Origin: Marinomonas arctica
GTDB taxonomy: Bacteria; Pseudomonadota; Gammaproteobacteria; Pseudomonadales; Marinomonadaceae
Direction of reading: 5' to 3'
NCBI RefSeq assembly: GCF_003259225.1
Contig: NZ_QHJF01000010.1
Location: forward strand, 141,636 to 205,635
Length of the DNA: 64,000 nucleotides
Both the position numbers and the translations under genes were made by a program. This document shows positions 1-8,340 of the stretch, in pieces; within the stretch, counting starts at the first letter, position 1, and every line of letters starts with the position of its first letter. The notes beneath the pieces are model-generated. The model was not told the origin of the DNA. It saw nothing but the letters and a program-made list of their open reading frames with translations, and searched no databases.

Positions 1-1
1 G

Positions 2-754
2 CCGATTTTGCTGATGTTATTTGGTTTGATTTTGCGTGGCGTCGCCTTTGAGTTTCGCTTTAAAGCCACGGAGTCTCATCGTCCAATGTGGGACAAGCTA
101 TTCTTTGTTGGTTCTTTAATGGCCACCTTTGCTCAGGGTGTGGCAATGGGCGCTGTGATTCTTGGCTTTCAGGTAGAAAATGGCGAGTTCGCTGGTGGTG
201 GACTTGATTGGTTGAGTCCATTTAGCCTGTTCACCGGCTTTAGTTTGCTGTTTGCTTATGGATTGCTCGGTGTAACCTGGTTGGTTATTAAAACAGAGCA
301 TGGTTTACAGAAAAAAATGCGCGCACTTATTAAGCCATTAACTCTGTTGCTTGCGGCTTGTATGTTTATCATCAGCATTTACACGCCAATGATTAACGAA
401 AGCGTACGTGATTTATGGTTTAACTTGTCGAACATTATATATTTGGCACCTTTGCCGATTTTCACGGCTACATTTGCTTTTTTGCTGATGGGGGCTGCGC
501 ATTCCAAAGAAGAATATCGCGCTTTCATTTGTACTTTATGCATGTTGTTTTTGGGGTATTTGGGGTTGTGTGTCAGCCTTTGGCCAAACATTATTCCACC
601 GAGCATTACTATTTATCAGGCCGCGGCACCAACGTCTAGCCTTAAATTTACTTTAGTCGGCGTGGTGTTTATTTTGCCTGTCATCTTGATTTATACCTTT
701 TGGTCTTATCGAGTGTTTCGTGGAAAAGTGGTAGATACCGACGGTTATCACTAG
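2..754 (+). CDS. cioB: Cytochrome bd-type (Cio-type) quinol oxidase subunit II, 3' part
   Basis: Integral membrane subunit of a bd-type terminal oxidase that oxidises quinol and reduces oxygen. The gene enters from outside the window, so only the last 251 codons are present and the start cannot be seen. The first residues contain the CydB signature RGVAFEFRFK, followed by several hydrophobic helices. The GFQVENG and DWLSPFSLF segments resemble CioB of Pseudomonas more than E. coli CydB (recalled similarity, not an alignment). A DUF2474-type small protein downstream also points to the Cio branch, which is known for relative cyanide resistance. Subunit I must lie just upstream of the window. 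Whether this enzyme is really cyanide-insensitive is an inference. Confidence 0.88.
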   Translation, partial: PILLMLFGLILRGVAFEFRFKATESHRPMWDKLFFVGSLMATFAQGVAMGAVILGFQVENGEFAGGGLDWLSPFSLFTGFSLLFAYGLLGVTWLVIKTEHGLQKKMRALIKPLTLLLAACMFIISIYTPMINESVRDLWFNLSNIIYLAPLPIFTATFAFLLMGAAHSKEEYRAFICTLCMLFLGYLGLCVSLWPNIIPPSITIYQAAAPTSSLKFTLVGVVFILPVILIYTFWSYRVFRGKVVDTDGYH

Positions 755-827
755 AAAGCAGATAACAAAAGGGCTGGTGTTTTACAGCGAGTCAGCCTTT
801 TCTGAAATTAGTTTGGAGGACAGTACG

Positions 828-953
828 ATGAAAAAAAGTCTTCATCAATTTAAATGGTTATTGATTTTTTGGGCGCTTGGCGTTGGCTCACTTTTAGTGG
901 TGGCGACGATTATACGCTTTGGTATGACTTTGGCTGGAATGGAAGCCAAATAA
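828..953 (+). CDS. DUF2474/CydX-like small bd-oxidase subunit
   Basis: A 41-residue protein with one transmembrane helix (about residues 10-30) after a basic start MKKSLHQFKW. It ends in a short tail after the IIRFGM motif. An AGGA-type ribosome site lies at 815-820. It sits 73 bp after the oxidase subunit II stop. Proteins of this size and pattern (DUF2474) are known to follow Cio-type oxidase genes and probably act as accessory subunits like CydX. The assignment rests on size, the W-rich single helix and position. A weak imperfect hairpin (about 767-805) lies between it and the oxidase gene. Confidence 0.7.
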   Translation: MKKSLHQFKWLLIFWALGVGSLLVVATIIRFGMTLAGMEAK

Positions 954-992
954 AGGCTTAGGCTTCTTTGAAATAAAGCCTTTGGATTTTAG

Positions 993-1022
993 AAAGGGAG
1001 CGCTCAACTCGCTCCCTTTTTT
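993..1022 (+). terminator. Rho-independent terminator of the oxidase operon
   Basis: A perfect 10-bp stem (AAAGGGAGCG paired with CGCTCCCTTT) with a 7-nt loop, followed by a run of T. The hairpin touches the stop codon of the opposing regulator gene, so it may stop transcription from both sides. Confidence 0.85.
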
Positions 1023-2421
1023 AAGACATGACTCTGGCTAAGTGCGCAGGCTGGTTGAGTAGCTCGGATAAAATGGTCATTTGTTCTTGGCAATGTTGTC
1101 TTGAGGATGGACCTCCAAAGCAAATTCTTAACGCTAGTGGTGGGTTGTTGTCTGTGGCAAATGCCGCGCCAGAAACCGCATTAACCCCTAATGAACGAAG
1201 CTTTGTAGCCAAATCTGATGGGTTCCAACCTAGGTGTTTAGGCAGTTTTATCCAAAAATGAAAGGCGTTTTCTTCCATCGATACGCTGTGTGTTTTTAAC
1301 GTCTCTTTGATCATCACTTGACGAGCATTGGCTTCTCTTTTTATTGCTTGGATCATGTGATCTAACGTTCCTTCGTTTATCCATCGACAGACAATGACAT
1401 GCATAATCGGGTTTTCCATTACATTCAAGGAGCGTAACGCGCCGGCTGTGTATTCGGCCTTACGATGCGTTGGGCACAATATAAAGCCGGTTCGCATTCC
1501 GGGACCAAAGCACTTAGATAAGCCATTGATATAATATGTTAATTCTGGTGCAAGCGTCGCAAAGGTAGGAGCCGAATCATGGCTGATTAAACCATAAGCA
1601 TCGTCTTCGATTATTGGAATGCTAAAGCGTAAAGCGACGTCTGCTAACGCTTCTCGGCGACTTTTTGAAATGCTGGTCGAGGTTGGATTTTGCATGGTTG
1701 GGTTGATATACAGCGCGGCGACATCGTGGGTTTTGCAAGCGTCTTCAAAGGCATTTACCAATGGTCCATCATTGTCTCTTTCCAAGGAAAATAGAGTTTT
1801 GCCAAGTTGAGCCGCGATGGTCTTAATGCCTGGATAAGTAAGGCTATCGACACAAATAATTTGCTGATTACTGCATAACTGAGTGACCAAAGCGACTAAA
1901 CCACTGTGGATGCCAGGGCAAGAAACCACTCGATCTAAGGTCGCATTTATCACGCGTCGTTTTATTAATCCTAAAAAGCATTGTTTGGTTTCTGGGCTAC
2001 CACCAAAATCTTGGTAACGAATACTGCTTAATAAGCCTGCCGAGGCAATGCTGCTTAACGCGCCGTCTTTAATCTCTTCAATTAGGGTAGGAATAGCTGG
2101 TTCAATGGCCATATTCATGGTCATCTCATAAGGCGCTAGGCTGGGTTTTATTGCAGGAACTTTGCCTTTGACAAAACTGCCAGAGCCTGTGGTAGTGTCG
2201 ATGAGTCCACGCTTTTTCGCTTCGCTATAGGCGCGAGAAGCGGTTGAGTAATTAATCCCTAAGGCTTCAGCAAGATCGCGCATAGGTGGCAGCTTATCTT
2301 GTGGTTGCAGTTTTCCTGATTCGATGTTTTCGTTAATCAGTTCGGCAATGCGTTTGTAGGCAGGGTATTTGCCTTTGTTATCGAGTTCTTTTTTCCAAGT
2401 GGCCAGAAGTGATGTCGACAT
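1021..2421 (-). CDS. MocR/PdxR-type GntR regulator with aminotransferase domain
   Basis: A 466-residue transcription factor of the MocR subfamily. Residues 1-80 form a GntR winged helix (PPMRDLAEALGINYSTASRAY), and the remainder is a fold-type I aminotransferase-like domain. The expected PLP lysine is K303 in the segment NGLSKCFGPGMRTG. Such proteins sense PLP-linked ligands or amino compounds and usually control a neighbouring gene. Here that is the divergent nitrilase 83 bp away. The ligand cannot be read from the sequence. The stop codon overlaps the terminator of the oxidase operon. Confidence 0.85.
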   Translation of the reverse strand: MSTSLLATWKKELDNKGKYPAYKRIAELINENIESGKLQPQDKLPPMRDLAEALGINYSTASRAYSEAKKRGLIDTTTGSGSFVKGKVPAIKPSLAPYEMTMNMAIEPAIPTLIEEIKDGALSSIASAGLLSSIRYQDFGGSPETKQCFLGLIKRRVINATLDRVVSCPGIHSGLVALVTQLCSNQQIICVDSLTYPGIKTIAAQLGKTLFSLERDNDGPLVNAFEDACKTHDVAALYINPTMQNPTSTSISKSRREALADVALRFSIPIIEDDAYGLISHDSAPTFATLAPELTYYINGLSKCFGPGMRTGFILCPTHRKAEYTAGALRSLNVMENPIMHVIVCRWINEGTLDHMIQAIKREANARQVMIKETLKTHSVSMEENAFHFWIKLPKHLGWNPSDLATKLRSLGVNAVSGAAFATDNNPPLALRICFGGPSSRQHCQEQMTILSELLNQPAHLARVMS

Positions 2422-2482
2422 AGTTGGTTCTTTAAGGTGAATGAATTGATTGGATTTTATTATGCAATCAATCTGCCAACTA
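2421..2482. promoter_or_regulatory. Divergent operator region between mocR and nitrilase
   Basis: The 83-bp divergent spacer contains a dyad ATTGATTG (2445-2452) / CAATCAAT (2465-2472). An outer pair, TAGTTGG (2421-2427) / CCAACTA (2476-2482), lies around it. These are candidate binding sites for the MocR-type regulator and would place control of both genes in one region. The exact promoter elements were not assigned. Confidence 0.4.
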
Positions 2483-2504
2483 ACTTTATACCAAGGAGTA
2501 ATAT

Positions 2505-3428
2505 ATGACTGCGTTTACCATTTCCGCATTACAAATTGGCTCTCATCCTGAGGGCAAAGCTCGTACTTTAGAGCATATCTTATCGTTTGAAGAGCAAATT
2601 ATTGCCTCTCAATCCAAGCTGGTGGTGATGCCGGAAGCCTTGCTCGGTGGTTATCCTAAAGGAGAAACCTTTGGTACTTACCTAGGTTATCGAATCGATG
2701 AAGGCCGTGAGACATTTGCCGCTTATTTCGATAACGCCGTGACTGTACCAGGCGAAGAAACCGATGCTTTGGCTGGGTTATCTGCAAGAACCAAAGCCGT
2801 CATTGTCATTGGTGTGATTGAACGCAGTGGCAGCACACTTTATTGTACGTCTTTGTACTTTACGCCAGAGAAAGGCCTAGAAGCGAAACACCGTAAACTC
2901 ATGCCCACCGGAACGGAGCGTCTTATTTGGGGGCAGGGCGATGGTTCGACCTTACCTGTGGTAGAAAGCCATGCAGGGCGATTGGGGGGAGCTATCTGTT
3001 GGGAAAACCATATGCCGTTATTGCGTGCTGCCATGTATGCCAAAGGCGTGGATATTTGGTGCGCGCCAACGGTTGATGAGCGAGATATTTGGCAAAGTTC
3101 CATGCGCCATATTGGTCACGAAGGTCGTTGTTTTGTGGTGAGTGCGTGTCAGATTCAGCCTTCGCCAGAAGTACTTGGTATTGATGTTCCTCATTGGGAT
3201 AATCAACGCCGTCTAATTCGCGGTGGCAGTATTATTGTCGATCCTATGGGCAATGTTCTCGCTGGCCCATTGCAAGATAAAGAAGGTTTGCTTAGCGCGT
3301 TGATTGATCTTGCGGATATTTCTAAAGCTCGTTATGACTTAGATGTATGTGGTCATTATTCGCGCCCAGACATTTTTGAACTTACGGTGGACGAGCGCCC
3401 AAAGTCCGGTGTGGTGTTTCAAAAATAG
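2505..3428 (+). CDS. Nitrilase (carbon-nitrogen hydrolase)
   Basis: A 307-residue cytoplasmic nitrilase-superfamily enzyme expected to hydrolyse an organic nitrile to the acid and ammonia. The catalytic triad is visible as E44 ([11 protein letters not shown]), K131 ([12 protein letters not shown]) and C165 ([14 protein letters not shown]). The CWE context of the cysteine is that of true nitrilases rather than amidases. An AAGGAG ribosome site lies about 8 bp before the ATG. It is divergent from the MocR-type regulator and ends in its own terminator, so it is probably monocistronic. Substrate preference cannot be told from sequence. It is clearly distinct from the two other nitrilases in the window. 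Confidence 0.88.
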   Translation: MTAFTISALQIGSHPEGKARTLEHILSFEEQIIASQSKLVVMPEALLGGYPKGETFGTYLGYRIDEGRETFAAYFDNAVTVPGEETDALAGLSARTKAVIVIGVIERSGSTLYCTSLYFTPEKGLEAKHRKLMPTGTERLIWGQGDGSTLPVVESHAGRLGGAICWENHMPLLRAAMYAKGVDIWCAPTVDERDIWQSSMRHIGHEGRCFVVSACQIQPSPEVLGIDVPHWDNQRRLIRGGSIIVDPMGNVLAGPLQDKEGLLSALIDLADISKARYDLDVCGHYSRPDIFELTVDERPKSGVVFQK

Positions 3429-3451
3429 TTTAATCAACAATAGCGCATTCC

Positions 3452-3479
3452 AAGGCAGGTACTGTGAATCTGCCTTTTT
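3452..3479 (+). terminator. Rho-independent terminator after nitrilase
   Basis: Stem AAGGCAG (3452-3458) / CTGCCTT (3470-3476) followed by T residues. It separates the nitrilase gene from the Nit1C operon. Confidence 0.75.
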
Positions 3480-3562
3480 CATTTCTCTTCCTGATTTTTC
3501 CACATTTTTCTAATCTTTTCCCTCTCCGTTTATGGATTGAGCGTTGTTTTATGTTCATTTTT

Positions 3563-3579
3563 TGCACTCAATTGGTGAC
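3563..3579 (+). promoter_or_regulatory. Candidate NtrC binding site (enhancer)
   Basis: The sequence TGCACTCAATTGGTGAC closely follows the NtrC pattern TGCAC-N7-GTGCA, with mismatches only in the last half-site. It lies about 170 bp upstream of the sigma-54 promoter, a usual enhancer distance. Assignment to NtrC is by pattern only. Confidence 0.5.
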
Positions 3580-3733
3580 TGTTTGAGCATTATGAAACTT
3601 TATAGTGCGAAGCAGAAGTTAAGTTAGATCTAGGTTAAAACCTGTTTTATCGATTTTTTAAAAATTTTCTCGTGAATTTTTTCAATCATGTTTTGCTTTA
3701 TCGCACATTGATTGCTTTTTTTCTTGCGATCAT

Positions 3734-3749
3734 TGGCACTCCGGTTGCA
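3734..3749 (+). promoter_or_regulatory. Sigma-54 promoter of the Nit1C operon
   Basis: TGGCACT-CCGG-TTGCA matches the -24/-12 sigma-54 consensus (TGGCAC, then TTGCW) with exact spacing. It ends 61 bp before the first gene (nitB). The rest of the 3480-3733 interval is AT-rich and carries the candidate NtrC site. No other gene is seen in the 382-bp gap. Confidence 0.82.
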
Positions 3750-3810
3750 ATACTCAAGTTGAAATTGAACACATCGGTTTTTTACACAACAACTTGATTG
3801 GAGAGAAAAC

Positions 3811-4293
3811 ATGCCAGAAGTAACACACACACTAAACAAAGATGGTGATTTCCTAGTGGATTACGAAGAAAAAGTCTTTGAAGACGTGAAAGCGGAAGCG
3901 GGTGAGAAAGCCTTAGTGACTTTTCACACTGTTGCATTTGAAGGTTCCATTGGCTTTGTGAACATGCTGCAAGCCACCCGTCTACTTCGTAAAGGCTACG
4001 AAACCAGCATTCTACTTTACGGCCCAGGGGTGAACTTGGGTGTACAACGTGGTTTTCCTACTTTGGGGGACGAAGCGTTTCCAGGCCACATGAACTTCAA
4101 CAATCAGTTGAAAAAATTTATGGCAGAAGGCGGGAAAGTTTACGCATGTCGTTTTGCTCTTCAAGCGCTTTATGGCCACGGCGAACGCTCTTTGATTGAA
4201 GGGATTAGACCGATTAATCCATTGGATGTATTGGATCTTAAACTTCTGCATCGTCGTGACAATGCGTTGATCATTGATACCTGGACAATGTAA
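3811..4293 (+). CDS. nitB: MSMEG_0572/Sll0783-family nitrogen starvation response protein
   Basis: A 160-residue soluble protein and the first gene of the Nit1C cluster. It matches by memory the MSMEG_0572/Sll0783 family (segments [20 protein letters not shown] and [20 protein letters not shown]). The fold resembles small DsrE-like proteins, but no catalytic role is established. In several bacteria the family is induced by nitrogen limitation and is needed with its neighbours for growth on cyanide nitrogen. A GGAGAG ribosome site lies at about 3799-3804. The gene is 14 bp upstream of nitC and is expressed from the sigma-54 promoter. Confidence 0.85.
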   Translation: MPEVTHTLNKDGDFLVDYEEKVFEDVKAEAGEKALVTFHTVAFEGSIGFVNMLQATRLLRKGYETSILLYGPGVNLGVQRGFPTLGDEAFPGHMNFNNQLKKFMAEGGKVYACRFALQALYGHGERSLIEGIRPINPLDVLDLKLLHRRDNALIIDTWTM

Positions 4294-4307
4294 TAGGAGC
4301 CGCGGCG

Positions 4308-5348
4308 ATGAGTGATTACCCAATCGTTCGCGCCGCGGCCGTCCAAATTTCTCCTGATTTGGAGAGTTTGGCCGGTACGCTGCGCAAAGTACTGAATATG
4401 ATTGATGAAGCGGCTGAGAGCGGGGTAGAGCTCATCGTTTTTCCTGAAACCTTCATGCCTTATTACCCTTATTTTTCGTTTGTGCTACCACCCGTTAGCC
4501 AAGGCCCTGAGCATCTGCGTTTGTATCAAGAAGCCGTTGTAGTGCCGAGTGCGACAACCGAAGCCATTGGTCACAAAGCCAAAGAGCGTCAAATGGTAGT
4601 CGTAGTCGGTGTGAATGAGCGCGATAACGGCAGCTTATACAACACCCAATTGGTGTTCGATAAAACCGGCGAGCTGATTCTTAAGCGTCGCAAAATTACA
4701 CCGACTTATCATGAGCGCATGATTTGGGGTCAAGGTGACGCTTCTGGTTTAAAAGTGGTTGATTCCGCAGTGGGGCGAATCGGTGCCTTAGCTTGTTGGG
4801 AGCATTACAACCCATTGGCTCGTTATTCGTTAATGGCGCAACACGAGCAAATTCATTGCGCGCAATTTCCGGGATCGTTAGTGGGGCCGATCTTTGGCGA
4901 GCAAATGGACGTTACTATTCGTCATCATGCTTTAGAGTCTGGTTGTTTCGTGATTAATTCCACCGGCTGGCTCACAGAGGCACAAATTCAAAGCATCACT
5001 CCAGATCCAGCCATGCAAAAAGCCCTAAGAGATGGTTGTAATACCGCGATCATTTCGCCAGAAGGCAAACATCTTGTTCCACCTATGACTCAAGGTGAAG
5101 GTTTTATCTACGCAGATTTGGATTTCCGTTTGATCGATAAGCGTAAGCGTATGATGGATTCTGTTGGACATTACGCACGCCCTGAGCTTTTGAGCTTACA
5201 TATGAATGCTCAAGTATCCCGGTACGTTGCAGGCTTGCCTGAGTCTGTGCCGGACACTTTTCGTACCTCAGTGTTACCAGAATCATTCAATGGAGGAGAG
5301 TCACATGACGACACAACTCAAAATGAAAGCATCTCAATTCCTAACTGA
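4308..5348 (+). CDS. nitC: Nit6803-type nitrilase of the Nit1C cluster
   Basis: A 346-residue nitrilase and the hallmark enzyme of Nit1C. Catalytic residues are E47 (IVFPETFMPYYPY), K129 (KRRKITPTYHERMIWG) and C163 (GALACWEHYNPLAR). Close family members hydrolyse various nitriles. The Pseudomonas NitC is essential for cyanide utilisation, although its natural substrate is not settled. An AGGAG site lies 10 bp before the ATG. The 3' end overlaps nitD by 44 bp in another frame, so the C-terminal tail (after about residue 330) is coded in the overlap. The length fits the family. Confidence 0.92.
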   Translation: MSDYPIVRAAAVQISPDLESLAGTLRKVLNMIDEAAESGVELIVFPETFMPYYPYFSFVLPPVSQGPEHLRLYQEAVVVPSATTEAIGHKAKERQMVVVVGVNERDNGSLYNTQLVFDKTGELILKRRKITPTYHERMIWGQGDASGLKVVDSAVGRIGALACWEHYNPLARYSLMAQHEQIHCAQFPGSLVGPIFGEQMDVTIRHHALESGCFVINSTGWLTEAQIQSITPDPAMQKALRDGCNTAIISPEGKHLVPPMTQGEGFIYADLDFRLIDKRKRMMDSVGHYARPELLSLHMNAQVSRYVAGLPESVPDTFRTSVLPESFNGGESHDDTTQNESISIPN

Positions 5349-6459
5349 GTTACAAACCAAAGGCTTGCGTCTGACCTCGTTGGATCAGGAGCACGTTAGC
5401 CGCCGTGGTGGTGCGGGTCCATCCGATCATCAAGCGATCACAGTGGATGGCACGACGTTAATGGTGCCGATTTATACCCAAACGGCATGGGCATCACCAT
5501 TTACCGTGTCTGATGAAAATATGGGCAAGGTAACCGATACAACGCAAAATAAGCCAGTCTCTCAATTGTTATCGAACAGTATTCCGCTGGCCGATGTGAC
5601 TTTTGCCAAAGACCCTGAGTTTTACAAATTATCCACTGCTGATGGCATTCCCTATTCACATATTGCCACCTTGCACAGCACCGATGTGCTCGCCACTACG
5701 GTATTACAAACGTGCATTCGTTACGAAAGCCGCCGTAAAGCGTGTCAGTTTTGTTCCATTGGTCAATCGTTGCGGGCAGGGCGCACCATTGCTCACAAAA
5801 CTCCGGAACAATTAGCCGAAGTGGCAAAAGCCGCAGTGGAATTGGACGGCATCAAGCATATTGTCATGACCACAGGCACGCCCGCTGGTGCTGATCGCGG
5901 GGCGAAAGTCATGTGTGAAAGCGCTAAAGGCATTAAAGCTGTAATTGATGTGCCCATTCAAGGTCAGTGCGAGCCACCAAAAGATCCGATTTGGTATCAG
6001 CGTATGAAAGACGCGGGCATTGATTCCTTCGGCATGCATTTAGAAGTGATTACGCCCGAGTTACGCAAAACCATCACACCGGGTAAATCGGAAGTGTCTT
6101 TGGAAGAGTATTTCCAAGCGTTTGAAGACGCCGTCGCCGTGTTTGGGCGAGGGCAAGTGAGCACTTATATTTTGGCAGGCCTTGGTGACACGGAAGAAAC
6201 CATCATCGACACCTGTCGCAAGTTGGTTGCTATGGGCGTTTATCCCTTTGTGGTGCCTTTTGTGCCAATTTCCGGTACGCCGTTAGAAGATCGTCCTGCG
6301 CCAACGGCGTCGTTTATGGAAGCAGTATTGCGTCCTTTGGCGCAAGAATTAGTGAACCTCGATATGACTTCTGACAAGGTGAAAGCTGGTTGCGCACGCT
6401 GTGGTGCTTGCTCGTCTCTTTCTCGATTTGAAAAGGAGGCTGCCGATGTCTCAGCCTAA
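5305..6459 (+). CDS. nitD: MSMEG_0568-family radical SAM protein
   Basis: A 384-residue radical SAM enzyme of Nit1C. The presumed 4Fe-4S cysteines are C137, C147 and C150, spaced C-x9-C-x2-C instead of the usual C-x3-C-x2-C. A second cluster motif CARCGAC (C363, C366, C369) closes the protein and may hold an auxiliary cluster. The start at 5305 is chosen because TGGAGGAG lies 7 bp before it and the family begins here. An upstream in-frame codon at 5206 has no ribosome site and would deepen the overlap with nitC. The reaction is unknown. Confidence 0.87.
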   Translation: MTTQLKMKASQFLTELQTKGLRLTSLDQEHVSRRGGAGPSDHQAITVDGTTLMVPIYTQTAWASPFTVSDENMGKVTDTTQNKPVSQLLSNSIPLADVTFAKDPEFYKLSTADGIPYSHIATLHSTDVLATTVLQTCIRYESRRKACQFCSIGQSLRAGRTIAHKTPEQLAEVAKAAVELDGIKHIVMTTGTPAGADRGAKVMCESAKGIKAVIDVPIQGQCEPPKDPIWYQRMKDAGIDSFGMHLEVITPELRKTITPGKSEVSLEEYFQAFEDAVAVFGRGQVSTYILAGLGDTEETIIDTCRKLVAMGVYPFVVPFVPISGTPLEDRPAPTASFMEAVLRPLAQELVNLDMTSDKVKAGCARCGACSSLSRFEKEAADVSA

Positions 6460-7078
6460 ACAAGGTCGTGTATTCCAAGTGAAATGGGCGACCAATGCCT
6501 GGGAAATTGAACAAGCCAATCGCATTCGCCGCGAAGTATTTTGCGAAGAGCAGGGACTGTTCCAAGAGCATGATCGAGACGATATTGATCTGATCGCGCA
6601 GCCATTGATTGTCACCACGTCAATCTTAGGGATGCCAGAAGAAGTGGTGGGCACAGTGCGGATTCATCAACCTGAGCCGGGGTTCTGGTGGGGGTCGCGT
6701 TTGGCGGTAAAAAAAGCCTTTCGTCGCCAAGGTGTGTTGGGCGCGAGTTTGATTCGCCTTGCTGTGTCCAGCGCCAATACCTTAGGTTGTCATACCTTTT
6801 TAGCCACGGTGCAAGAGCAGAACGAAGTGCTGTTTAAGCGGCTGCATTGGGCAACGACAGGGTATCAAGATATTCATGGCATGAAGCACGCCAAAATGCA
6901 GGCCGATCTTGAGCATTATCCACCATTGAGCCAGCCATCCTTGGGTTTTTGGGTCTCTGGTCGTCCAGTTAAAGACACAGAAGTTAGCCCGTATTTATTG
7001 GGCCTAGAACCCAATCTAATCAAATCCGATTTAGCGCACGGTGTTGGGGAGGCGTCCTATGCTTCAACAACTCATTGA
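6446..7078 (+). CDS. nitE: MSMEG_0567/Sll0786-family GNAT N-acetyltransferase
   Basis: A 210-residue GNAT-fold acyltransferase of the Nit1C cluster. The acyl-CoA pyrophosphate loop is visible as RRQGVLGAS. The N-terminal part has the EQANRIRREVFCEEQGLF segment seen in nitrogen-starvation acetyltransferases. The start at 6446 is supported by AAAGGAGG 7 bp upstream. It overlaps the end of nitD by 14 bp, and the end of this gene overlaps nitF by 20 bp, so translation is probably coupled. The acyl acceptor is unknown. Confidence 0.85.
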   Translation: MSQPKQGRVFQVKWATNAWEIEQANRIRREVFCEEQGLFQEHDRDDIDLIAQPLIVTTSILGMPEEVVGTVRIHQPEPGFWWGSRLAVKKAFRRQGVLGASLIRLAVSSANTLGCHTFLATVQEQNEVLFKRLHWATTGYQDIHGMKHAKMQADLEHYPPLSQPSLGFWVSGRPVKDTEVSPYLLGLEPNLIKSDLAHGVGEASYASTTH

Positions 7079-8051
7079 AATCGTTCGCAACTATCCCGGT
7101 GTGACATCAAAGGTGGCGTTGGCGCCGGTTATCTCTTCATTTGAAAAACGTAATGAGTCGGGTTTTTCAAATGGCGATGATACGGCGGTGCTGAAAAGCG
7201 CCAACGGCTATGACTTGTTTGCGATAGAGGGCTTTCTGCCTGATTTTGTCGCACAGGATCCTTGGTTTGCTGGTTGGTGTGGCGTTATGGTCAACGTCAG
7301 TGATATTGCCGCCATGGGCGGTCGAGCAAAAGCGGTGGTGAATGCCTTGTGGAGCGCGCAGGACGAAGTCAGTGCGCAAATTTTTGCTGGTATGAACGCC
7401 GCATCTACGACTTATGGCGTGCCTGTTGTGGGTGGTCATACCAGCCATAACAGCAAAACCACACAGTTAGCTGTTTCGATTTTGGGGCATGCCAATCAAG
7501 TGTTAACCAGTTTCGATGCCAACACAGGGGATGCCATTGTGGTTGCCATGGATCAAAGAGGGGCTTTTCGCGCGCCGTATCTTAATTGGAATGCTACGAC
7601 GAACGCCCCCGCTGAACGCTTGCGAGACGACCTTGAATTACTGCCGCTATTGGCTGAAAAAGGCTGGATAACAGGCTGTAAAGACATCAGTCAAGCTGGG
7701 TTGTTGGGCACCTTAGCCATGTTTATGGATTGCTCGCAAAAAGGCGCAGATGTGTTTTTAAGGCAGATTCCAAAACCCGATCAAGTGAGTTGGTCAGACT
7801 GGCTATGTGCCTTTCCCAGCTTTGGTTTTGTCATGACTTGCCCAGTTGACAAGGTGGATGACGTGGTGGCGCTTTTTCAAAGCCGAGACATTCATGCCGC
7901 CGCGATGGGTCATGTGACAGAACGACCTTCCATTGAGGTGATAGACGAAGGTCAAAACGTCACCTTTTGGGACTTTGAACAAGCGGCCTTTTTGGGCTTT
8001 CGACAAGATAAGCAAGATTCGCGTGAAGAAGAGAGGGTGTTATGCCTGTAG
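7059..8051 (+). CDS. nitF: Sll0787-family AIR synthase-like protein
   Basis: A 330-residue protein with the PurM/ThiL/HypE fold of ATP-dependent enzymes. Visible motifs are GDDTAVL near the N-terminus, the NVSDIAAMGG metal/ATP segment and the glycine-rich VVGGHTSH loop. By analogy it may activate a carbonyl or amide with ATP, which would suit assembly of a nitrogen ring from a nitrile-derived unit, but this is inference. The start at 7059 has GGGGAGG 6 bp upstream. A GTG at 7041 lies in frame but lacks a site. It overlaps nitE and nitG. Confidence 0.83.
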   Translation: MLQQLIEIVRNYPGVTSKVALAPVISSFEKRNESGFSNGDDTAVLKSANGYDLFAIEGFLPDFVAQDPWFAGWCGVMVNVSDIAAMGGRAKAVVNALWSAQDEVSAQIFAGMNAASTTYGVPVVGGHTSHNSKTTQLAVSILGHANQVLTSFDANTGDAIVVAMDQRGAFRAPYLNWNATTNAPAERLRDDLELLPLLAEKGWITGCKDISQAGLLGTLAMFMDCSQKGADVFLRQIPKPDQVSWSDWLCAFPSFGFVMTCPVDKVDDVVALFQSRDIHAAAMGHVTERPSIEVIDEGQNVTFWDFEQAAFLGFRQDKQDSREEERVLCL

Positions 8052-8329
8052 TGCAATTTGAAGTGGTTTGGCCGGATGGCAAAACCGAAGCCTGTTACTC
8101 CCCATCCAGTGTCATTAAAGAGCACTTTAGTGCGGGAAAGGATTACCCATTAAGCGAATTTTTGACGACCAGTGAAACGGCGCTTAACGCGGCGAGCAAT
8201 CGTGTTCGTGAGCGCTTTGGCTATGCCTGTTCTAGCGCCATGGATCAACTGAGTGTCATTAAGACACGCTGCGCCAGCTATCAAACAACACCGAATGCAT
8301 CTGTGAAAGTCACACGATTTATCGATTAG
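8042..8329 (+). CDS. nitG: MSMEG_0570-family nitrogen starvation response protein
   Basis: A 95-residue soluble protein. It matches the MSMEG_0570 family by size, by the start PVVQFEVVWPDGKTEACYSP and by its place between nitF and nitH. No catalytic motif is seen. It carries no DSL motif, so it is not an acyl carrier protein. It overlaps nitF by 10 bp, and the next gene starts 11 bp downstream. A role as partner or scaffold of the Nit1C enzymes is possible but unproved. Confidence 0.82.
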   Translation: MPVVQFEVVWPDGKTEACYSPSSVIKEHFSAGKDYPLSEFLTTSETALNAASNRVRERFGYACSSAMDQLSVIKTRCASYQTTPNASVKVTRFID

Positions 8330-8340
8330 AGGAAACCATT

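Noticed and set aside
5206..5304. Upstream extension of the radical SAM gene (start at 5206)
   Set aside because: It lies inside nitC, has no ribosome site and adds residues not expected in the family. TGGAGGAG precedes the ATG at 5305.
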